The notes beneath the pieces were generated by a model that saw nothing but the letters and a program-made list of their open reading frames with translations, ran no database searches and had not been told where the DNA came from. A DNA stretch of 64,000 nucleotides from the NCBI GenBank assembly GCA_966249405.1, contig CBINDO010000001.1, positions 34,593 through 98,592 on the forward strand, written 5' to 3'. The number at the start of each line of letters is the position of its first letter. Positions within the stretch are counted from its first letter, which is position 1. The position numbers were made by a program, and so were the translations under genes. This document shows, in pieces, positions 1 through 7,975 of this stretch. This DNA is from SZUA-265 sp966249405 (GTDB lineage: Bacteria; Myxococcota_A; Polyangia; Polyangiales; Polyangiaceae).

Positions 1-192
1 CGCAGTAGTCGTCGGGTTGGACGTCGAAGAAGGCGCCGGGGGAACCGTACCGGGCGGAGGTGCGACACTCCCCGTCGTCGAGACGGTGGTGGACGTGTTG
101 CTCGCGGGCGGATCGGTCTCACCGCACGCGGTCAACGCGGCGACGAAAAGGGGGATCGAAACGGTGAGACAACTAGCACGCGATGCTGACAT
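1..192 (-). CDS. Putative lipoprotein, N-terminal part (runs off the window)
   Basis: The minus strand is open from an ATG at 192 to the window edge (64 codons). The N-terminus is a lipoprotein signal: Ser/Arg start, hydrophobic VSIPLFVAAL core and a lipobox LTAC with Cys23. A Thr/Ser/Pro-rich linker follows, typical of myxobacterial envelope lipoproteins. The mature domain lies outside the window, so no function can be given. A plus-strand ORF over the same bases has low-complexity sequence and is its shadow. Confidence 0.7.
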   Translation of the reverse strand, partial: MSASRASCLTVSIPLFVAALTACGETDPPASNTSTTVSTTGSVAPPPGTVPPAPSSTSNPTTTA

Positions 193-413
193 GGTACCTC
201 GAACGGGGCGATTTTCGAACTCGTCCTGGGCGATTCGCGTTGCGATGCGTGACGGCTCGAGGTGACTCGACGTAGCGCGAAAGCCCAGCGCTTTCGTCCC
301 GCAATGCGGAGCGTGTGGCGCTTCCGTGCAGCGAAGTCGCTGGAAACGTTGCCTTTTGTGTCGATTTTGCTCGCTCCACGTCGGCCGCTCGCGCGGATTC
401 GGGTTGCAAGTAG

Positions 414-429
414 TTGACACTTGGGTCAA
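414..429. promoter_or_regulatory. Inverted repeat TTGAC-N6-GTCAA, candidate operator
   Basis: Arms TTGAC (414-418) and GTCAA (425-429) are separated by 6 bp and end 10 bp before the cupin ATG. The spacing resembles half-sites of MarR- or GntR-type repressors, and TTGACA could also be a -35 element. No regulator gene is adjacent, so the bound protein is unknown. Confidence 0.45.
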
Positions 430-439
430 ATAATCGTCC

Positions 440-856
440 ATGCAACGACGAGCACCCATCATCCTCCAGCCCGGCGCTGGCCGCGCTTATGACATGGGCC
501 GCATCTCCGCGATCTTCAAGGCGGACGAAGCCGAGACGCAAAACGCCTACTCGGTCTCGGAGTGGTGGTTAGAGCCCGAAACGACGGGGCCCGGCGCCCA
601 TTCCCACCCGGAGGACGACGTGTTCTTCGTGTTGGAGGGTACGATGAGCATCTTGGTGGGCGAACGTTGGATCGACGCCCCGCGGGGTGGCTTCATCCTC
701 GTCCCTGGCGGCGTCACTCACGACTTCGAAAATCGAAGTCGGCAGCGCGCCGGCGTGCTCAACTTCTCGTCAGGCCCATTCGAGTCCGATATGGCGGGCA
801 TCGTCGAATGGTTCGCCCACAACCCACCGGGCAGGCCGAGCAGCGTCGTCTCTTGA
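440..856 (+). CDS. Small cupin-domain protein
   Basis: A 138-residue single-domain cupin. Cupin motif 1 is visible as G-A-H-S-H-P-E (His54, His56, nearby Glu58/Asp60), with GTMSILVG after it. Motif 2 is P-G-G-V-T-H with His94. These residues normally bind one divalent metal. Family members include dioxygenases, isomerases and ligand-binding regulators, so no substrate is assigned. It is transcribed away from the partial lipoprotein gene and follows an inverted repeat that may be its operator. No signal peptide is seen, so it is probably cytoplasmic. Confidence 0.85.
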   Translation: MQRRAPIILQPGAGRAYDMGRISAIFKADEAETQNAYSVSEWWLEPETTGPGAHSHPEDDVFFVLEGTMSILVGERWIDAPRGGFILVPGGVTHDFENRSRQRAGVLNFSSGPFESDMAGIVEWFAHNPPGRPSSVVS

Positions 857-914
857 CGCCAGAGTCGGGTTCGGTCGAGCCGAACTCCGGGCGCTGTCCG
901 TTAGTCCCGAACGG

Positions 915-2024
915 CTACTTCTTGGTCGTACCGGGAGCAGGCGGCGCGAACGCGAACAGCGACCGGGCCTCGACTTGGATTGGCCGCGGTTGGCCCTCGA
1001 TCTCGACGAAGGCGCGGATCGACGTTTGAGTGCGTCCGTCGACCGGCAGCGCGCTGCCAGCCGGGACCATCATCTGCGTCGAGCTCTCGGCCTGGAACTG
1101 CGCAACCTTGGCTTGCTCGAGGCCTGCGACGCCCAATGTGTCCGCCGCGAGATAACGCTTCGCGCTGATGTCGAGGACGACGTTGCCGTCCTTGATTTCT
1201 GCCACCTTGACCATGCGGTAGACGATCACCTCGGCGCCCAACAATGTCTCACGAGACGTCGTCATCCAGAAGCCACCGGCACCGATCGCCTCTTTGGGGT
1301 ACGCGACGATCGCGTCGTTCAGCGTCGTCGCACCAGCGTCCAACATGCTCTCGAGCTGGGGGATAGCGCCTTTGGCGAGCGTGAACGACGGCGTGCCCAA
1401 GAGCCCTTCGGGCCCTACTTGCGCCGCGAACTGACTGCCCTTGAGCTTGCGGATCTCCGCGCCGAGCTCGGGCGGCACCTCCCCGGGTTGCGTGGTCGCC
1501 AGATCGGCATTGACGACATCGAACAAGTAAGGCGATGCGCCGTTCGAGTTCGGCGCAGCGGTCGTAGCGGGAGGAGCGACCGGGGCCGCCTTGTGAACGT
1601 CGAGCTTGAGCACGGTGGTGGGCATCGCGCCGGGTCCGTTGCGCACCGAAATCTCGAGTTGCCCGGGGCGGCGGTCGCCGAGGTCCGCCGAGCCGAGCAC
1701 GACCCGGGGTTCACTTCCAGCGCTGCCCAACTTCACCTTGGGCGGCGCGCCTTTGGCCAACTCGGCGTTGGCGCGCTCGGCGCCCATGATGCCGTCGGGA
1801 GGCGGACCGCTCTCGGCCGCAGCCCCCGCTTGCGCTTGAGTCTTGGCCGCGTTGGCGACGGCGTTGGCGATCTTCGAGTCGAGGACGGGGGCGGCGGTCG
1901 ACGCCGCTGCCGTGGCCTCCGACTTGGCCTCGGTGTTCTCTTTGTCTTCGGACTTGCAACCCAACGCCAACAAACCTGCGCTGAGGAGGAGCACGGGAGC
2001 GGAACGAGTCAATCGAATAGCCAT
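915..2024 (-). CDS. Orphan lipoprotein of unknown function (369 aa)
   Basis: An N-terminal lipoprotein signal ends in LALGC (Cys23). An Ala/Glu/Lys/Ser-rich linker of about 60 residues follows, then a globular region to the C-terminus. In the middle (about residues 175-300) there is a Pro-Gly-Glu-rich segment followed by regular beta-like stretches such as NVVLDISAKRYLA. This arrangement resembles DUF6263-type lipoproteins, but the match is only by eye. No catalytic motif was recognised. It converges with the cupin gene (58 bp between stops) and stands alone as a transcription unit. Confidence 0.8.
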   Translation of the reverse strand: MAIRLTRSAPVLLLSAGLLALGCKSEDKENTEAKSEATAAASTAAPVLDSKIANAVANAAKTQAQAGAAAESGPPPDGIMGAERANAELAKGAPPKVKLGSAGSEPRVVLGSADLGDRRPGQLEISVRNGPGAMPTTVLKLDVHKAAPVAPPATTAAPNSNGASPYLFDVVNADLATTQPGEVPPELGAEIRKLKGSQFAAQVGPEGLLGTPSFTLAKGAIPQLESMLDAGATTLNDAIVAYPKEAIGAGGFWMTTSRETLLGAEVIVYRMVKVAEIKDGNVVLDISAKRYLAADTLGVAGLEQAKVAQFQAESSTQMMVPAGSALPVDGRTQTSIRAFVEIEGQPRPIQVEARSLFAFAPPAPGTTKK

Positions 2025-2330
2025 GTTGTTACCTCTGACGTGATGTGACCAAAACGGACACCGCCGCTCGCTCGGCGTGAGACACTTTTGCCGCTGTGGG
2101 CGCGGGCCTTGGGGTGGAGCGGTGGGAGGGAGCCGTGAGACGAAGGACGACCGCTGGGCTCAACCCCATGATCGTTTTGGATGGGATCCTCTGGTGCATG
2201 ACTTGCCACGATTCCGCGCCTCTTACTCCCGTGGATGATATCGGCGGTTGCAGTTGGGTGGGACCAAGACCAGTCGGGCCGCGTTTTTATTCCGCGATGG
2301 ATGGCAATCGCGTCAAAACCGGATCGGACG
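2025..2330. other. Intergenic region without a recognised gene
   Basis: These 306 bp separate two minus-strand lipoprotein genes. ORFs of 77-125 codons cross it on both strands but read into the flanking genes and look like shadows. It presumably carries the promoter of the 915-2024 gene. No strong hairpin with a T-run was found. Confidence 0.5.
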
Positions 2331-2777
2331 TCATTCGGCCGGGTGACAGCTGAAGCAATTGACGGTCGTGGGTTGGCCAGCGCCACTGTTGAGCAACGTC
2401 TTGAGCGCGGGTGTGACGTCCGCCATCATGAAGTTGGTCGCGTCGGCGTCGTAGTCGAGCGACTCCTGGAGGGTGTTCTCCTTGGGCAGTGGATAGATGT
2501 CGGGGTTCGGCATCTTCCAATTCACGAGCTCGGCGTTCTCACCGTGGCAGGTTTGACAGTTGAAGCTGTCGCCGTAAGAAGAGTCGTACTTCTCGAACAG
2601 CGCCTTCATCTGCGGCGTGACTTGCGCTGCCATGTGACCGAACCGTTGCTCCTCGCTCTTTTCGGACCAGGCGATCTCGGGAGCCCCCAGGTTCACGCCG
2701 GGAACCGTTTTTGGAGATGGCGTACAGCCAAGAATTGCGACGAGTACAGGCGTGGCCCAAAGGCTAGTTCGTTTCAT
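2331..2777 (-). CDS. Lipoprotein c-type cytochrome with two CxxCH sites
   Basis: 148 residues from the ATG at 2777; an upstream in-frame ATG would hide the signal peptide behind a polar stretch. The signal peptide ends in the lipobox AILGC. Two haem c attachment motifs are present, CQTCH in the middle and CFSCH four residues before the C-terminus. Met residues between them (M-M-A-D-V) could be axial ligands. It is likely a periplasmic, lipid-anchored electron carrier. No oxidoreductase gene is adjacent, so its partner is unknown. Confidence 0.85.
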   Translation of the reverse strand: MKRTSLWATPVLVAILGCTPSPKTVPGVNLGAPEIAWSEKSEEQRFGHMAAQVTPQMKALFEKYDSSYGDSFNCQTCHGENAELVNWKMPNPDIYPLPKENTLQESLDYDADATNFMMADVTPALKTLLNSGAGQPTTVNCFSCHPAE

Positions 2778-2855
2778 GAAACCCGGGCCCATGCTTGGCA
2801 AATGCCCCGCCACAGGTCAAGAGGAACGGCGGGCGCAACCCATCGGAATGGCTGT

Positions 2856-5792
2856 TCAAAACGGCGGAGGTTCGGGACCCGCGGGAGGTGTCGCGGCCGG
2901 TGGCGGCGCAGAACTCGCGGGCTCGGCGTCAGCCATTTCGGTCGGTTCGGTGCCGGGCAGGAACTCCTCGAGGTGAGACTCGGCTTGACCTGGTCCCGCA
3001 AGCAGCCCCGAAGCTGGGTCGACGTGAACCGTCAGGATGCTCGAGGGCCGTACGAAGCGGGTGTGCGGACGATTTTTGTGCGCCGCAGCCATGAAGTCGG
3101 TCCAGGCGGGCAACGCGGTCACCGCCCCGCTCTCCTGTTTCCCGAGCGGCAAGGTGTCGTCGTAACCGACCCACACCGCGCACGCGATGTCCGTCGAATA
3201 ACCGATGAACCACGCATCTTTTACGTCGTTGGTGGTTCCGGTTTTGCCGGCCACTTCACGGTCGAGTTTGCCCGCGGCGCGACCCGTCCCCGACTCCACG
3301 ACGCTGCGCAGCACACTGGTCGTCAAATACGCCTCCTCGGCCGTGAGCACGGCAGTGGGCGGCGGAACTTTCGGCAACGGCACCTCCGTGCCGTCTGCGG
3401 CGAGCACTTTGTCGACGTACCGCGGCGACTGCACGGTGCCGCCGCTAGCGAACGCGACGTAAGCGTTGAGGAGCTCGAGCGGAGTGAGCTCGTACGAGCC
3501 GAGGGCCAACGAGAGGTCCGGCTGCATCGGCGACGTGATGCCGAGCGCGCGGCTCCATTGCACGACGTTCTCGACGCCCACCTCTTGCAGCACGAACGTG
3601 GCCGCGTCGTTGTTGCTGTGCGCCACGGCAGCGCGCAGATCGATGCTGAGCGGCCCTTCTTCGGGCACGCCGTGGCCGCGGTGTTTGACGGGGATGACAC
3701 TCGCTGGCGAGAAGCGCCGTGAGTGCAGGGCGTAACTATACACGACCGGCTTGAACGAAGAGCCCGGCTGCCGGCGCATCTGCGTCACCCGATCGAGGCC
3801 GCCGCTCAACGCCTCGTAGCTGCCGACGTTGGCGAGCACTTCGCGCGTACGCACGTCTATCGCGACGAGCGCCGACTGCGGCCCCAGCTCGAGGCGCAGG
3901 TTCGGTTTCGTCTCACCGTCCGGCTCTTCCTGCAGGCTCACGCGCAGCACGGCGCCGACCGAGGCAAATTCGGAAGGCGGTAACCCGGTGGGATTGTACC
4001 GGCTCTCGGTCGACAGGGCGATTTGCCCGACGACGTCGCCGACCCGGACCTCGATGACGCCGCTCAAATCGTCGACCTTCTCGACCACCCCGACGTAAAC
4101 CTTGTGCCGACGCGGTTTGCCTTGGAACGGCACCCCCCAACTCTTGATCTCGGCGCTCTTGTAGGGCGGGAGCAGCTTGTGGCGCTCCATGTAACGGTCC
4201 AAGTTGGCGCGCAGCGCTTGACGCCCCACCGCCTGCAACTCGGGATCGATCGTGGTGTGGATCGTGTAACCGCCGCTGCTCTTGCCGTTGCCGAGCACCT
4301 CCGTGACCACGTCTTTGGCGGTGTGGACGATCTCGGGCGCCAGCCGACTCTCACTTTCGGTCGTGGGAGCGAGCCGCAACGGCATCTGCAGGACCTGGTC
4401 GTACACCGACTGGGTGACGAAGCCTTTGCGCAACATCTGATCGATCACGAATTGACGGCGCTTGAGCGCCTTCTGGGCGTCGCGTCGCGGCGAGTAGTTC
4501 TCCGGCGAGGCGATGACCCCGGCGAGGATCGCGGCTTCGTCGAGCCCGAGCTCACGTGCGTGTTTGCCGAAGTAATAACGCGCCGCCTCTTCGATGCCGT
4601 ACCGGGCGTGCCCCAGGTAAATGTGATTCAGGTAGAGCCAGAAGATCTCGTCCTTGGAGAGCGATTGCTCGAGCCGCAACGCGAGCAGGAACTCGCGCAC
4701 CTTGCGCCGCAAACTGCGGCTCGAGTCGAGCAGGACGTTCTTGACGACCTGCTGCGTGATCGTGCTGCCGCCTTGGACGGTGCGACCCGCTTTCAAGTTG
4801 GCGAGCACGGCGCGCGCCAGGCCGAGGTAATTGATGCCCTCGTGTTCGTAGAAGCTGGCATCTTCAGCGGCCAAAAAGGCGAGCTTGGCCGAGTTGGGCA
4901 CTTGGTCCAACGGGATCACGGTGCGCCGCTCGGTGAACTCGGCCGCGAGCAACGTGTCGTCGCGCGCGACGATGCGAGTGATCTGCGGGGGATTGTAGCC
5001 CGCCTTCAGTGACTCGACGCTCGGCAAGTCCGCGCCGTAGCTGTGCACGATGAAGAACAGCACCACGGCCCCGATGAAACCGGAGACGAGCGCGGCAATC
5101 GCCGCCCACCACAACGCGCGACGCCAACCGAACCCGGCCTTGGCCGGAGCTGGCTCCCAAGGCTCCGTCGAGCGGTTGGGTTCGCTCGGGTACGAGGTCG
5201 CATCACCTGTCTCACTGCGCAACGGCCGGCGCGCTTTGCGGCGCGCAGGAGGTTCACTGGGGGCCGCAGCAGTAGACACCGCAGCAGTAGATGGCGCAGC
5301 AGTAGATGGCGCAGCAGTAGACACCGCAGCAGTAGACGCAGCAGTGGATGGCGCCGGCTTGGGATCGACTCCGCGCGCGACGACGGGCGGTTCGCCGGCC
5401 TTGGCGCCGGCTTCGGCGTCGGGTTTGCGGGACGAAAGCGCGGACTCACGGCGAGGTGGCGGTGCGGCTGGTGCGGCCGCGCCGCCGAGTCCGAGTAACG
5501 TGGACTTTGGCTTGGCAGGTTCGGCTGGCGCCGCCGGACGCGGGATTGGCTCCGTGCGGGTCTGAGGAACGAACGGGGTTGGAGGCCGTGGCGGAACGAG
5601 TTTGGCACGCGGCTCCACCGGCGCTTGCGGCTTGGTGGGCACGTCGTCGTCCGAAATTGCCGGCGGCGGGGCGACGGGAGCCTCGGGTTGGCTTGCGGGT
5701 GGCGACGCGACCGGCTCGGATTCGCGTGGTTCACCACTCACGCTGCCGAGCGGGCGGCGGGCCTTGCGTCTACGCGAAATGTCACTGTCCAT
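2856..5792 (-). CDS. mrcA: Class A penicillin-binding protein 1A (glycosyltransferase/transpeptidase)
   Basis: A 978-residue bifunctional peptidoglycan synthase. A disordered Pro/Ala/Ser-rich cytoplasmic tail of about 220 residues precedes one membrane helix (about 227-249). The GT51 domain follows, with catalytic Glu310 in the A-E-D-A-S-F-Y-E-H-E-G motif and the G-G-S-T-I-T-Q-Q motif at 341-348. The transpeptidase domain has S678-S-F-K681, S726-N-N and K850-T-G. It polymerises glycan strands and cross-links peptides on the periplasmic side. The tail is about 200 residues longer than usual. It carries 15-bp tandem repeats and two copies of RRKARRPL (about residues 8-15 and 184-191). The next gene downstream in the same direction, at 2777, is unrelated. 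Confidence 0.96.
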   Translation of the reverse strand: MDSDISRRRKARRPLGSVSGEPRESEPVASPPASQPEAPVAPPPAISDDDVPTKPQAPVEPRAKLVPPRPPTPFVPQTRTEPIPRPAAPAEPAKPKSTLLGLGGAAAPAAPPPRRESALSSRKPDAEAGAKAGEPPVVARGVDPKPAPSTAASTAAVSTAAPSTAAPSTAAVSTAAAPSEPPARRKARRPLRSETGDATSYPSEPNRSTEPWEPAPAKAGFGWRRALWWAAIAALVSGFIGAVVLFFIVHSYGADLPSVESLKAGYNPPQITRIVARDDTLLAAEFTERRTVIPLDQVPNSAKLAFLAAEDASFYEHEGINYLGLARAVLANLKAGRTVQGGSTITQQVVKNVLLDSSRSLRRKVREFLLALRLEQSLSKDEIFWLYLNHIYLGHARYGIEEAARYYFGKHARELGLDEAAILAGVIASPENYSPRRDAQKALKRRQFVIDQMLRKGFVTQSVYDQVLQMPLRLAPTTESESRLAPEIVHTAKDVVTEVLGNGKSSGGYTIHTTIDPELQAVGRQALRANLDRYMERHKLLPPYKSAEIKSWGVPFQGKPRRHKVYVGVVEKVDDLSGVIEVRVGDVVGQIALSTESRYNPTGLPPSEFASVGAVLRVSLQEEPDGETKPNLRLELGPQSALVAIDVRTREVLANVGSYEALSGGLDRVTQMRRQPGSSFKPVVYSYALHSRRFSPASVIPVKHRGHGVPEEGPLSIDLRAAVAHSNNDAATFVLQEVGVENVVQWSRALGITSPMQPDLSLALGSYELTPLELLNAYVAFASGGTVQSPRYVDKVLAADGTEVPLPKVPPPTAVLTAEEAYLTTSVLRSVVESGTGRAAGKLDREVAGKTGTTNDVKDAWFIGYSTDIACAVWVGYDDTLPLGKQESGAVTALPAWTDFMAAAHKNRPHTRFVRPSSILTVHVDPASGLLAGPGQAESHLEEFLPGTEPTEMADAEPASSAPPPAATPPAGPEPPPF
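5266..5352 (-). repeat. 15-bp tandem repeat coding for Ser-Thr-Ala-Ala-Val/Pro units
   Basis: Six units of GCAGCAGTAGACACC or GCAGCAGTAGATGGC lie head to tail (the fifth is 12 bp). They sit inside the PBP gene and encode pentads STAAV or STAAP on the minus strand. The period is a multiple of three, so copy-number change would keep frame. Confidence 0.9.
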
Positions 5793-5822
5793 GATTAACG
5801 CGGCGGTTCGCTGTGCGAGAGA

Positions 5823-6935
5823 CTACTTGTTGAGGAACAACAGGATGAACGCTGCCAACCCGGCGCCGAGGAGCAGACACACAACCGCTCCACCAACCAG
5901 CACCAAGAGCGCTTTGCGCGAAAGCGGCGCGCCATCCTCCGGCGTCGTTGGACTCTGGCGAGAAGACGGCGGCGGCGCATCGGCAGGTGGTCGAAACGCG
6001 GGCGGCTCGGGGTACATCTGGAAGATGGCGTCCACGGTGGCGAGGTTTGCGCCCACGTAGGGACGCAGCGCGGCGGCAAATTCGATCGCGGTCTGATAAC
6101 GTTGCTCGGGAGCTTTGGCCAGCGCCTTGCCGATGGCTTCCCACAAGCCCGGCGGGAAGGCTCGTTCCGGCGCGCGCACCTGCAACGGGATCGGTGCTTC
6201 GAGGACGTGCTTCTGGATGTACTCCATCGGAGTGCGCGCCTCGAACGGTAACTTGCCGGACAATGCTTCGTACAAGATCACCGCGAGCGAGTAGATGTCG
6301 CTGCGCGCGTCCAGGGTCTTGCCTTGTGCCTGTTCCGGAGACATGAACTCCGGAGTGCCGAAGACCATTCCCTCTTGTGTCAGTTGAATCGACCCGGGCC
6401 GCATCTGACGTTCGGTGACCTTGGCCAAACCAAAGTCGAGCACCTTCGGGTAGTCCGTCAATTGCCCTTGGCGGCACAAAAAGATGTTCTCGGGTTTGAG
6501 GTCGCGGTGCACGATGCCGGCGTTGTGCGCCTCTTGCAACGCACCGCACACCTGGATCAAAATCGTCACGGCGCGGTCGACCGCAAACGGCCCCTCGCGC
6601 TTCACGGCGCGGTTCAAGTTCCGCCCGTCGAGGTATTCCATCACGATGTAGAGCGACCCCGCGCCGTGGCCCTCGGTGAACTGGCCGTACATGAACACCT
6701 TGACGGTGTTCGGGTGCGTGAGCTGGCTCATGGCGCGGGCTTCACGCCGGAAGCGCGACGCCAAGTCCTTACGAGTCGCTAGCTTCGGGTGCAGAATCTT
6801 GATCGCCACGAGGCGATTCATGTCCACCTGCACCGCTTGGTAGACCGACCCCATGCCACCGGTTCCAATCTTCTTGGTGATGTGGAACTGGCCCCCTAAG
6901 ATGGTGCGGTCGACAAATGGGTCTTCCGTAGACAT
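5823..6935 (-). CDS. Membrane-anchored Ser/Thr protein kinase
   Basis: 370 residues. The N-terminal Hanks-type kinase domain (about 15-290) has a Gly loop G-T-G-G-M-G-S-V-Y, catalytic Lys46 (VAIK), HRDLKPEN with Asp145, DFG with Asp167 and a G-T-P-E-F-M-S-P-E-Q activation segment. A Pro-rich linker leads to a single C-terminal membrane helix (about 342-366) and only a few residues outside, so there is no periplasmic sensor. The protein is short for the family, which often carries PASTA or TPR domains. It lies 30 bp downstream of a small gap from the PBP gene and is divergent from the laccase-domain gene, which suggests but does not prove a cell-wall link. Confidence 0.95.
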   Translation of the reverse strand: MSTEDPFVDRTILGGQFHITKKIGTGGMGSVYQAVQVDMNRLVAIKILHPKLATRKDLASRFRREARAMSQLTHPNTVKVFMYGQFTEGHGAGSLYIVMEYLDGRNLNRAVKREGPFAVDRAVTILIQVCGALQEAHNAGIVHRDLKPENIFLCRQGQLTDYPKVLDFGLAKVTERQMRPGSIQLTQEGMVFGTPEFMSPEQAQGKTLDARSDIYSLAVILYEALSGKLPFEARTPMEYIQKHVLEAPIPLQVRAPERAFPPGLWEAIGKALAKAPEQRYQTAIEFAAALRPYVGANLATVDAIFQMYPEPPAFRPPADAPPPSSRQSPTTPEDGAPLSRKALLVLVGGAVVCLLLGAGLAAFILLFLNK

Positions 6936-7017
6936 GTGGCCGCACTGTTAGCAAATCGGCCAGCAAATTCCACATTCAGGAGTGCTGCGGACCTGGGCAA
7001 AACCCCCCTTTCCCACC

Positions 7018-7941
7018 ATGTCGGCCCCACGTCCCTGCGCCCAGCCCGATCACCCAGCCATGCCCGACCCCAAGCCCGACGCCCTCATTAGCCCGCTCTT
7101 GACCCGCCACGGCTTCCGCCACGCCTTCTTCACGCGTCTGGGCGGCGTGTCGAAAGGCCCTTACGCGAGCTTGAATTTCTCGTTTTCCGTGGGCGACGAG
7201 GCTGAAGCAGTGGACCGGAATCTGAGGGCGGCGGCCGACTTTCTGGGATTGTCCGTGTCACGATTGTATTTTCTCTCCCAGGTTCACGGCAATCAGTGCG
7301 TCGAACTCCGCCGTGACGAAGACCAACGACGGGTCGTCTTCACGGAGGGCGACGCCCTCGTCAGCGGAGAAGCAGATGTCGGTTGTGGTGTTCGTACGGC
7401 AGACTGCGTCCCAATCTTGCTCGCCGATCCGGTCACTGGGCGTGTAGGGGCGGCCCACGCGGGTTGGCGTGGCCTCGTCGCCCGCGTGATCGACGAGACG
7501 GCGCGGCGGCTGCTCGGCGCGGAAGACGAGAAGCGCAGCGCCGAGCCGGCCATCGAACGAGGAACGGTCACGAGTAAACAGCGGCCACGGTCCGAAGGCG
7601 ACGCGTCGATGGTCATGGGCGGCGCGACGAGGTTGCTGGCGGCGATCGGTCCGCACATCGAAACCGACGCCTTCGAGGTGTCCGACGACGTGGCAGAGGC
7701 ACTGAGCGCTGCTAGCCCGGGCGTGGACCCGGTAGTGCGCGGTCGCGCCAAACCCCACGTGAGTCTGCGCAAGGTCGCCGAAGCTCAGCTGTTGGCCCTC
7801 GGTTTGCCGGCAGCGAACATCGACCACGTCGCTGGCTGCACGTTCACCGACTCGCGGCGCTTCTTCTCGTTCCGGCGTGATGGCAAGGCCAGCGGCCGAC
7901 ACTTGTCCGTGGTCGTCGGTCGAACGGTAGGCGCGGCGTAA
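7018..7941 (+). CDS. pgeF: Laccase-domain (YfiH/PgeF family) protein
   Basis: The family fold is marked by F-F-T-R-L-G-G-V-S near the start, Q-V-H-G-N, T-A-D-C-V-P-I-L and A-A-H-A-G-W-R-G, which supply the zinc-binding His/Cys residues. E. coli PgeF removes L-Ser wrongly built into muropeptides; other members were described as polyphenol oxidases. A charged insertion of about 35 residues after the AHAGWRG block (around positions 7530-7610) is unusual. Start choice is uncertain: GTG 6982, ATG 7018 and ATG 7060 are all in frame, and none has a good ribosome site. Location next to a PBP1A gene fits a cell-wall quality-control role. Confidence 0.88.
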   Translation: MSAPRPCAQPDHPAMPDPKPDALISPLLTRHGFRHAFFTRLGGVSKGPYASLNFSFSVGDEAEAVDRNLRAAADFLGLSVSRLYFLSQVHGNQCVELRRDEDQRRVVFTEGDALVSGEADVGCGVRTADCVPILLADPVTGRVGAAHAGWRGLVARVIDETARRLLGAEDEKRSAEPAIERGTVTSKQRPRSEGDASMVMGGATRLLAAIGPHIETDAFEVSDDVAEALSAASPGVDPVVRGRAKPHVSLRKVAEAQLLALGLPAANIDHVAGCTFTDSRRFFSFRRDGKASGRHLSVVVGRTVGAA

Positions 7942-7975
7942 TCTCGCGCCCCACATCGCTCGCTCTCGCGCGACC

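Noticed and set aside
687..2048. 453-codon plus-strand ORF
   Set aside because: Antisense to the lipoprotein gene at 915-2024; Arg/Leu-rich sequence from G+C-rich third positions and no family pattern.
2235..3722. 495-codon plus-strand ORF
   Set aside because: Antisense shadow of the PBP and cytochrome genes.
4023..5012. 329-codon plus-strand ORF
   Set aside because: Antisense shadow of the PBP gene.
5266..5352. CRISPR-like short repeats
   Set aside because: The 15-bp units are tandem, have no spacers and encode in-frame pentads of the PBP tail.
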